From the NCBI GenBank assembly GCA_030037405.1, contig JASHRK010000108.1, positions 1 to 8,633 of the forward strand: a stretch of 8,633 nucleotides of DNA, in the 5' to 3' direction. Position numbers and translations under genes: made by a program. The first letter of the stretch is position 1, and each line of letters opens with the position of its first letter. The notes beneath the pieces were generated by a model that worked only from the letters and a program-made list of their open reading frames with translations, was not told where the DNA came from and searched no databases. Shown one piece after another: positions 1 through 4,762 of this stretch. This DNA is from Acidimicrobiales bacterium. GTDB lineage: Bacteria; Actinomycetota; Acidimicrobiia; Acidimicrobiales; Bog-793.

Positions 1-1203
1 GCCGTCGACGGTGGCGGCGAGCGTGAAGTCACCGGCCGCCCCGGCGGTGCCGCAGGTGCCGGGCGTGATGACGCCGTCGACGGCGGTCACCACACCGCTC
101 ACGTGTGTGCTCGGAGGCGGGGTGATCGAGACCTTGGTCGCCGTGAGGCCGCCGGAGGACGACGTTCCCGTCGCCGAGACCTGAGAGCCGACGCAGACGT
201 CGGCGAAGGACGGTGAGGGGACCGCAGGGTCCTTGAATGTCGTCGTGGCCGTCACGTCGACCGTCGCCGCATAGCTCTCGTTAGAGAGCTTTACGAGGGT
301 GAAGCTTCCCGCCGCCCCGGCCGTGCCGCAGGTGCCTGCGGTCTTGACGCCGTTGACGGAGGTCACATCGCCTTTCACGTGGCCGACAGGTGGAGGCGTG
401 ATACGGACGATGGTCGCCGTCAGGACGCCGGAGGACGATGCTCCCCGTGCCGACACGACGTCGCCGACACAGACGTCGGCGAAGGAGGGAGACTTCACGC
501 CGGCTTCCTTGAAGGTCGTCACCGAGGCGACGTCGACCGTCGTCGTGTAGCTGGAATTGGTGAGGTTCGTGAGGAGGAAGTCGCCCGTCGCTCCCGCCGT
601 GCCGCAGGTGCCGGCCGTGTTGACATCGTTTACGGAGGTCACCTGGCCGCTGGCGTGGGCGCTGACAGGCGGGTAGATGCGTACCGTCGTGGCGTCGACG
701 GCGCCTGAGGACAGCGTGCCCTTCGCGATGACGAAGTCACCCACGCAGACGTCGGCGAAGGTGGCGCTCTTCACGGTCCAGTCCTTGAAGGTCGTCGTCC
801 CGGTGACGTCGACGGTTGCCGTGTAGCTCGGGTTGTCGACCTTCGTGAGGACGAAGTCGCCCGTTGCCCCCGCCGTGCCGCAGGTGCCTGCGGTCGTGAC
901 GTTGTTGACGGCAGTCACCCGCCCGTGCACACGACTGCCGGGCGGGGGGGATGTCCGCACCTTGGTCGCGGTCAGGATCCCGCCTGATGCGGTGCCGTCG
1001 GCGGTGACGTAGTCACCGACGCAGACGTCGGCGAACGAGGGGCTCTTCACCGCCCCGTCCTTGAAGGTCGTGGTAGCGGTGACGTCGACGGTTGCCGTGT
1101 AGCTGGGGTTCTCGAGCTTCGTAAGCACGAAGTCTCCCTTGCTGCCGGCCGTGCCGCAGGTGCCGGCGGCGGCGGTGTCGTTCACCGTCGTGACCACTCC
1201 TGC
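1..1203 (-). repeat. Tandem 276-bp coding repeat, five units (last one cut by window)
   Basis: The 13-mer TGCCGCAGGTGCC (plus strand) recurs at 48, 324, 600, 876 and 1152. The spacing is exactly 276 bp each time, i.e. 92 codons with no indel between units. Flanking blocks repeat in register, including GACGTCGGCGAA and TTGAAGGTCGT. Units differ by many substitutions, so they are not a recent amplification. The unchanged length suggests each unit is one folded domain. Confidence 0.93.
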
Positions 1204-1338
1204 TGCTTGACGCCCGTCGAGGTGGGGGTGCGACCTCGGCAGCGTCGCCGCGCCGGCGACAGCCGACACTCCGAGAACTGCAGTTGCGACTACCGGAACG
1301 AGCACCTGGATGTGAAGTCGCCGTAGCGTCCTAAACAC
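1..1338 (-). CDS. Exported DUF5666-like repeat protein, C-terminus beyond window
   Basis: The frame is open for 446 codons from a GTG at 1338 to the window edge, with no stop, so the C-terminus is missing. Residues 1-31 look like a signal peptide or membrane anchor: basic MFRTLRRLH, then a hydrophobic stretch through VLGVSAVAGAA. After a short linker come four full and one partial copy of a 92-residue module. Each module has a GTCGTAG Cys motif, a VDVT..TTFK strand, SFADVCVGD and an (L/V)TAT.V strand ending in a PP linker. This matches my memory of DUF5666-type beta domains. The two cysteines per module could form a disulfide outside the cytoplasm. The GTG was chosen for its AAGGAGG Shine-Dalgarno at 6 nt; an in-frame stop lies about 13 codons upstream. 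It is a paralog of the membrane protein at 2414-3925 but lacks that protein's cytoplasmic domain. Ligand and role are unknown. It may be a surface or secreted protein. Confidence 0.82.
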   Translation of the reverse strand, partial: MFRTLRRLHIQVLVPVVATAVLGVSAVAGAATLPRSHPHLDGRQAAGVVTTVNDTAAAGTCGTAGSKGDFVLTKLENPSYTATVDVTATTTFKDGAVKSPSFADVCVGDYVTADGTASGGILTATKVRTSPPPGSRVHGRVTAVNNVTTAGTCGTAGATGDFVLTKVDNPSYTATVDVTGTTTFKDWTVKSATFADVCVGDFVIAKGTLSSGAVDATTVRIYPPVSAHASGQVTSVNDVNTAGTCGTAGATGDFLLTNLTNSSYTTTVDVASVTTFKEAGVKSPSFADVCVGDVVSARGASSSGVLTATIVRITPPPVGHVKGDVTSVNGVKTAGTCGTAGAAGSFTLVKLSNESYAATVDVTATTTFKDPAVPSPSFADVCVGSQVSATGTSSSGGLTATKVSITPPPSTHVSGVVTAVDGVITPGTCGTAGAAGDFTLAATVDG

Positions 1339-1344
1339 TTGCGT

Positions 1345-1351
1345 CCTCCTT
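1345..1351 (-). promoter_or_regulatory. Strong Shine-Dalgarno that decides the GTG start at 1338
   Basis: Minus-strand AAGGAGG lies 6 nt (ACGCAA) before GTG 1338-1336. In the intact paralog the same AGGAGGACGCAAGTG string is coding sequence for Arg-Arg-Thr-Gln-Val. Here the reading frame upstream is broken, so the arginine codons would now act as a ribosome binding site. Confidence 0.7.
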
Positions 1352-1390
1352 CGGTCAGGGATGGCATGCTTTGGTCAGAGATGGCATGTC
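1351..1390. repeat. 20-bp tandem duplication inside the decayed segment
   Basis: GGTCAGGGATGGCATG (1353-1368) and GGTCAGAGATGGCATG (1373-1388) match at 15 of 16 bases with a 20-bp period. The intact paralog has no second copy at the matching place. Twenty is not a multiple of three, and this duplication accounts for the +14 (20 minus 6) frame change between the VVSQVA remnant and the GTG at 1338. Confidence 0.75.
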
Positions 1391-1622
1391 CGGGCTCCCA
1401 CGGGCGGCCCGCCACCTGAGAGACGACCGCTCGCGTCGGGGACAGCCCTTCCGACAGCGCTGTCCGGCGGAGTGGCTTCCGGCAGAGCGGCGCCCCGTGG
1501 CATCTGGAACGGGGCGATCCGACAACCCGCGAAGTACGTCATCGGGGCAAGAGACCTTCGCGTGTGCCGATGGCTCTGTCGTTGAGTGGGAGCCCGAACA
1601 TGCCTTAGTTGTAGTCGCTCAG

Positions 1623-1966
1623 AGATGCGTTGTCGTTACATATTCTCAATATTTTTGTCACCGGCGCTAAGCCGCTGGTCCTGGGCTTATGTTTCTTAAC
1701 AAAGTACTGACGAAATGTGTTCGTAAAGGCGTATCGATAGGCCGGCGCTCATTCGGGGCGCCGTTTCGGGCCCTGGAGTGCCTCCGTGTGCCGCCGGCGG
1801 CCCCGCGTGGGGAAAGGCTAGGCAGAGGCTGTCGCGCCCCTCGAGAGTGGGCGAGGTTATGTGCCCGGTGGGGCCACAGGCTCGCCCAGCGCATCTCGAA
1901 GCGGGAGGAGATCTCTGGAACAGCGGGCTCACGGGCTCAGGCGCAGTGCCCGCTACGGTGTGCCGC
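1623..1966. other. Divergent intergenic region with an AT-rich island; no gene recognised
   Basis: Bases 1636-1740 are the most AT-rich part of the window, with TACATATTCTCAATATTTTT near 1637-1656 and TTTCTTAACAAAGTACTGAC near 1690-1709. This is the likely place for the minus-strand promoter of the repeat gene starting at 1338, but no convincing -35/-10 pair with normal spacing was found. An imperfect inverted repeat (1661-1678, around CTAAG) is not followed by a T-run on either strand. The rest (1740-1950) is GC-rich. It has open frames on both strands but none with a recognisable product or a good ribosome binding site. Confidence 0.5.
1954..1959 (+). promoter_or_regulatory. Possible -10 element for a leaderless mRNA
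   Basis: TACGGT fits the actinobacterial -10 pattern TAnnnT and ends 7 nt before the GTG at 1967, where a transcript would start on the start codon. No Shine-Dalgarno lies at a usable distance before any of the GTG candidates (1946, 1958, 1967). No clear -35 was found. Confidence 0.25.
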
Positions 1967-2338
1967 GTGGCCGGCGATGTCGAGAATTGGAAGCTCCTGC
2001 TCTCCCTAGCCCTCTCTCTACCGGAAGCTTGGGAGGACCATCCCTGGGGTGAGACGGTCGTCAAGGTCGGGAAGAAGGTCTTCGCCTTCCTCGGCCTCGA
2101 GCACCCTGAAGAACACGGGCTCAAGCACAGAGTCACCCTCAAGCTCCCGGAGTCAGGCGAGCAGGCACTTGGCTTCGTGGGTGCTACCCCGGCCGGGTAC
2201 GGGCTTGGCCGAGCCGGCTGGGTCATGATCCCCCTCGCGGCCGCCCCTATCGGGCTGTTCGAGGACTGGATCGAGGAGAGCTACCGCGCGGTGGCTCCGG
2301 CCACGCTCAGGAAGAAGCTCGACGCGCCAAGAGGCTGA
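1967..2338 (+). CDS. MmcQ/YjbR-family protein (DUF419)
   Basis: The 123-residue product (from GTG 1967) fits the small MmcQ/YjbR family, usually about 110-130 residues with a CyaY-like, DNA-binding-type fold. Visible family features are the helix LLLSLALSLPEAWEDHPWG (residues 10-28), the strand pair VVKVGKKVFAFLGL (31-44), HRVTLKLPE (54-62), the GWVMIPL segment (84-90) and the C-terminal helix with SYRAVAP (105-111). The start is uncertain: the frame stays open far upstream, and GTGs at 1946, 1958 and 1967 are possible. The third gives the normal family length and a likely leaderless transcript. It is the only plus-strand gene here, converges on the gene ending at 2414, and sits between the two repeat-protein paralogs. 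Its cellular role is not known from sequence. Confidence 0.85.
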   Translation: MAGDVENWKLLLSLALSLPEAWEDHPWGETVVKVGKKVFAFLGLEHPEEHGLKHRVTLKLPESGEQALGFVGATPAGYGLGRAGWVMIPLAAAPIGLFEDWIEESYRAVAPATLRKKLDAPRG

Positions 2339-2413
2339 CGCACCCGCCGCCTGGCCGCTCTTGTTGCCCTAGACACCGCGTTGGCTTGCGTCGGTCGATC
2401 AAGCCTGGGTTGA

Positions 2414-3925
2414 CTATGTCCAGCCGTTGCTCTGACTGTCCTGGTTGCCCTGGCCACCGTTCCCGTCGCTGCCGCTGCTGGCGCCGCCTGTCCCACCGCT
2501 GCCCTGGCCGTCCGTCCCACCGTGGTGGCCGTGGTGGTGATGGCTGCTCCCGCCACCCTTCCCGCCGTTGCCCTGTCCCGAGCCCGTGGCGTTGTTGCCG
2601 TTGCTCTGGCCGTTGCCCTGGCCACCGTTCCCGCCGTTGCCCTGGCCACCGTTCCCGCCGTTGCCGTTGCCGTTGCCTTGGCCCCAGCCGCCGTTGCCGT
2701 TCCCGTTGCCGTGGTGGTGACGGTGCCCTCCGCCCGTAAGGACGGTGACCGACGTCGCCGTGAGGGTACCGGCCGAAGAGGTCCCAGTTACCGTGACGTA
2801 GTCACCGTCGCAGACATCGGCGAAGGAGGGGCTCGTCACCGCTTGGTCCTTGAAGGTCGTCGTCGTCGTGACGTCGACCGAGGTCGTCGTCGTGGAGCTG
2901 TTCTTGCCCCAGCCCTTGTTGCTCGTGAGCGTGAAGCTCCCCGCCGTGGCTGCCGTGCCGCAGTTGCTCGTGACGCCGTTTACGGTGAGGCCGCTCACCT
3001 CGCCGCTCGCACGGCTGCTCGGAGGAGGTACGACGAAGACCGACGTCGCCGTGATGGTGCTTGAAGACACGGTGCCGACAACGACCACGTCGTCACCGTC
3101 GCAGACATCGGCGAAGGAAGGGCTCGTCGCGGACGGGTCCTTGAAGGTCGTCGTCGTCGTGACGTCGACGGTGAACGGGCTAGCCGAGGAGTGGCTGTTC
3201 GTGAGCGTGAAGCTCCCCGCCGTGGCCGCCGTGCCGCAGTTGCTCGTGACGTCGTTGACGGTGACGGCGCTCACGTCACCGAACACTCCGCGGGCATGGC
3301 GGTGGTGCTCGCCGACCAAATGGGCGGCGGACGACCTACTCGAGCTCGACTTGCCGCTAGTGCCACCGCCTTTGGCGGCACCCTTCGTGCCAGTGGCACT
3401 CACGGTGTGGGATCCGTCGACGGCCTTACCACCGAGCTTGATGCTGGAGGGGCGAGCTGCCGGGCGGCTCACGCTGTGGTGGCCCGTCGCGGGAGCGGCA
3501 AGGGAGGTCGACTCGTGAAGGCGCGTGGGCGTCCCCCCGTCGGGGCGGTGGGTGGCGATGAAGGTGCCGGTGGCGGCGGCGGCGACCGCCGAGCAACCGA
3601 GCACGGCAACTGCGATTACGGGGACGGCCCTTTCGAGGTGAAGTCGCCGTAGCGTCGTGAGCACTTGCGTCCTCCTCTGAGGGGAAGTTTCCGAGTGGTG
3701 GGCCCGGGCTCCCACGGTGGCCGCCACCTGAGATACGACCACCGTCTCGTCGACCAGCTCGTCGGGCAAGGCCGCGCCTCGTGCCATCTGGACGTACGAA
3801 GCGATCTGCTGCAACCCGGGAGGTGCGTCGTCGGGGGGCATCCGACCTTCCAGGATCGCGTCGGCAGTGCTGTCGTCGAGTGGGAGTCCGAACATGTCCC
3901 TCTCGAAGTCGTCGAGAAAGCTCAT
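2414..3925 (-). CDS. Membrane protein with DUF5666-like repeats; putative anti-sigma factor
   Basis: The 503-residue protein starts at an ATG overlapping the sigma stop (ATGA), so the two should be translationally coupled. Residues 1-97 are cytoplasmic and acidic to neutral, with a DAILEGRMPPDDAPPGLQQ motif, a LPDEL motif and then basic RRTQ/LRRLH. From memory, similar D-APPG..VA / P-EL patterns occur in actinobacterial ECF-linked membrane proteins. No HxxxCxxC zinc anti-sigma motif is present. Residues 100-119 form one membrane helix. Residues 120-212 are a Ser/Thr/Gly/Ala-rich linker. Two DUF5666-like modules span about 213-397, each with two cysteines (Cys230/275 and Cys322/372). The tail (398-503) is Gly/Asn/Gln-rich with HRHHH (401-405) and HHHHGHH (462-468). 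The anti-sigma role is inferred from coupling and topology, not from a proven motif. An adhesin-like or cell-wall protein co-regulated by the sigma factor is the alternative. Confidence 0.85.
   Translation of the reverse strand: MSFLDDFERDMFGLPLDDSTADAILEGRMPPDDAPPGLQQIASYVQMARGAALPDELVDETVVVSQVAATVGARAHHSETSPQRRTQVLTTLRRLHLERAVPVIAVAVLGCSAVAAAATGTFIATHRPDGGTPTRLHESTSLAAPATGHHSVSRPAARPSSIKLGGKAVDGSHTVSATGTKGAAKGGGTSGKSSSSRSSAAHLVGEHHRHARGVFGDVSAVTVNDVTSNCGTAATAGSFTLTNSHSSASPFTVDVTTTTTFKDPSATSPSFADVCDGDDVVVVGTVSSSTITATSVFVVPPPSSRASGEVSGLTVNGVTSNCGTAATAGSFTLTSNKGWGKNSSTTTTSVDVTTTTTFKDQAVTSPSFADVCDGDYVTVTGTSSAGTLTATSVTVLTGGGHRHHHGNGNGNGGWGQGNGNGNGGNGGQGNGGNGGQGNGQSNGNNATGSGQGNGGKGGGSSHHHHGHHGGTDGQGSGGTGGASSGSDGNGGQGNQDSQSNGWT
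2612..2659 (-). repeat. Two perfect 24-bp copies coding for Gly/Asn-rich tail
   Basis: A 24-bp unit beginning GTTGCCCTGGCCACC (plus strand) occurs at 2612-2635 and 2636-2659 without mismatch, followed by short GTTGCC repeats to about 2677. It encodes GGNGGQGN-type repeats. A related partial copy lies near 2441-2465. Perfect identity implies recent slippage. Confidence 0.9.
2738..3289 (-). repeat. Two DUF5666-like 92-codon modules in the membrane protein
   Basis: The plus-strand string TGCCGCAGTTGCTCGTGACG begins at 2956 and again at 3232, exactly 276 bp apart. This is the same period as in the paralog at 1-1338. Both modules keep the SNCGTAATAGSFTLT and TSPSFADVCDGD motifs. The membrane-distal module has a five-residue insertion (around GWGKNSSTTTT) between the first Cys and the VDVTTTTTFKD strand. 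Confidence 0.9.
3662..3676 (-). promoter_or_regulatory. Possible internal translation start giving a short isoform
   Basis: AGGAGG (3676-3671), a 6-nt spacer ACGCAA and GTG (3664-3662, Val88) lie inside the membrane-protein gene. The arrangement matches the start region of the paralog at 1338 almost base for base. Initiation here would give a 416-residue product beginning just before the hydrophobic segment, without the cytoplasmic domain. The string also encodes Arg-Arg-Thr-Gln-Val, so conservation alone does not prove use. Confidence 0.4.
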
Positions 3926-4479
3926 CGCGTTACACCGCTCTCGTCCATCTTGCGGCTGAGACGACGCAGCGCTCGGAGCTGGGCGATCCGAACGGCGCCG
4001 TCGGTCTTGCCGAGGATCCCGGCCACCTCGGAGACGCTGAGGCCGCCGACGACGCGCAGAAGCACGATCTCTGCCTGCTCGGGAGGCAGGTCCCGACCGA
4101 GCATCTCGACCGCCAGCTCTGTCATCAGCCTCTCGAGCGTCAGCTCCTCGGCGCTGACCGGTGTCGAGGGCTCCCCAGCCTCCTCGAGAGGTACTTCCGG
4201 CACCCGCCTCGACATGCGGCGGTGGTGATCGACGACCCGCCGGCGGGCGATTGTGAACAGAAGAGCCCTCAGCTCGGCCGGCCCACCGTCGAAGCCGGAC
4301 AGGGTCTCTGCTACGGCCAGCCAGACCTCCGAGGCGATGTCTTCAGCCATCGAGGAGGCGTGGTAGCGGAGGTAACGAAGCAACGAGGGGTTGAGCCAGC
4401 GGTAGAGGACGGTGATACCGCCCTCGTCACCAAGGCGCGCCGAACCAAGGGCATCCGACAGATCTGCGGGCGAGGGCAA
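3922..4479 (-). CDS. ECF-type RNA polymerase sigma factor
   Basis: The 185-residue protein has the two-domain layout of sigma-70 group 4. Region 2 spans about 22-90: LYRWLNPSLLRYLRY, then AEDIASEVWLAV, which matches the conserved D-x-x-(Q/S)-E-x-(W/F) element, then LFTIARRRVVDHHRR (region 2.3/2.4 promoter-melting and -10 recognition helix). An acidic linker spans about 91-115. Region 4 spans about 117-178 with LPPEQAEIVLLRVVGGLSVS and the helix-turn-helix VSEVAGILGKTDGAVRIAQLRALRRL. The start is TTG at 4479; no ATG or GTG lies nearby in frame, and AGGAAG sits 12 nt upstream. It directs RNA polymerase to a small regulon. The downstream membrane protein overlaps its stop and is the likely regulator. 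No extra C-terminal domain is present. Confidence 0.93.
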   Translation of the reverse strand: MPSPADLSDALGSARLGDEGGITVLYRWLNPSLLRYLRYHASSMAEDIASEVWLAVAETLSGFDGGPAELRALLFTIARRRVVDHHRRMSRRVPEVPLEEAGEPSTPVSAEELTLERLMTELAVEMLGRDLPPEQAEIVLLRVVGGLSVSEVAGILGKTDGAVRIAQLRALRRLSRKMDESGVTR

Positions 4480-4510
4480 CCCGTGCTCGATCTTCCTATC
4501 CTGCCCTACT

Positions 4511-4534
4511 GGGAGGGGGAGTTGGGTGGGGGGG
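4511..4534 (+). other. G-quadruplex motif in the sigma-gene leader
   Basis: The plus strand carries runs of 3, 5, 3 and 7 guanines separated by loops of 1, 4 and 1 bases, which satisfies the (G3+N1-7)x4 rule. It lies 32-55 nt before the TTG start and on the template strand for sigma transcription, so the leader RNA itself is C-rich. Folding could affect transcription or replication. No function is shown. Confidence 0.6.
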
Positions 4535-4554
4535 CGGTCGCATCAGGCTTGATA

Positions 4555-4584
4555 TACCCATCTCTGACTCAGGTGTTACCCATC
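4555..4584 (-). promoter_or_regulatory. Direct repeat GATGGGTA x2, 22 bp apart: candidate operator/promoter
   Basis: On the minus strand GATGGGTA occurs at 4584-4577 and 4562-4555, starting exactly 22 bp apart (two helical turns). A short palindrome CTGAGTCAG lies between them. The inner copy runs into TATATC, which could be a -10. The site is 76-105 nt upstream of the sigma start, where an autoregulated promoter is expected. The function is inferred. Confidence 0.4.
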
Positions 4585-4762
4585 ATTAGCTCAGATGGTG
4601 TGCGGAATTGCGCTATCGGCACGTCGGGAGATCTCTGAAGCGAAATTCATCATTCTGTAACGAGCTGAGCGCCATGGACAGGCCTCGCCTGCAACTGGCT
4701 CACGGATAGCCCCTGGTCACCGCCAGCGACCGGTGGGCCGTCGTCGGCCACCAGCTCGGGCG

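Larger units (their letters stand above)
1339..1622 (-). pseudogene. Decayed cytoplasmic N-terminal domain of the repeat-protein paralog
   Basis: This stretch aligns with codons 1-87 of the membrane protein at 3925-2414. The former ATG is CTG at 1622. ATG TTC GGG CTC CCA CTC at 1601 corresponds to MFGLPL at residues 11-16. GTCGTCTCTCAGGTGGCG (VVSQVA) ends near 1413. Plus-strand GAGTGGGAGCCCGAACATG (1584-1602) differs by one base from 3878-3896. Lesions are loss of the start codon, a TAA five codons later, a TGA at 1541 in frame with the 1601 ATG, and a frameshift before 1338. Length bookkeeping against the intact copy is -9 nt before MFGLPL, +18 nt up to the SQVA codons, then +14 nt. Only the last step breaks the frame. 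The domain cannot be translated as one piece, while the repeat region downstream stays open. Confidence 0.8.

Noticed and set aside
1..1203. Regular repeats as a possible CRISPR array
   Set aside because: The unit is 276 bp, in frame and protein-coding, with no short palindromic repeats or unique spacers.
1654..1690. Inverted repeat beside a T-run as an intrinsic terminator
   Set aside because: The T-run precedes the hairpin on the plus strand and reads as an A-run before termination on the minus strand; the pairing is also imperfect.
1696..2226. 176-codon minus-strand open frame
   Set aside because: It runs antisense to the MmcQ/YjbR gene, shows no domain and has a Ser/Pro/Arg-rich composition typical of an antisense frame.
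2522..3518. Two long plus-strand open frames (2522-3064 and 2850-3518)
   Set aside because: They are antisense to the 276-bp repeats and the Gly/Asn tail; their Val/Thr- or Arg/Ala-rich proteins mirror the repeat.
3592..3625. Lipobox-like VLGC (Cys111) in the membrane segment of the repeat protein
   Set aside because: It lies 110 residues from the main start, position -2 is Leu, and the paralog has Val at this place, so lipidation is unlikely unless the short isoform is made.
1374..4571. CATCTCTGA string near the sigma promoter, at 1389 and at 1630 as a shared regulatory box
   Set aside because: Only 9 bp are shared, orientation and distance to starts differ, and flanks do not match; chance cannot be excluded.
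3781..4638. Long plus-strand open frame of 285 codons
   Set aside because: It lies opposite the sigma factor gene. The minus-strand frame has clear sigma region 2 and 4 motifs, while this one is Arg/Gln-rich with no recognisable domain.
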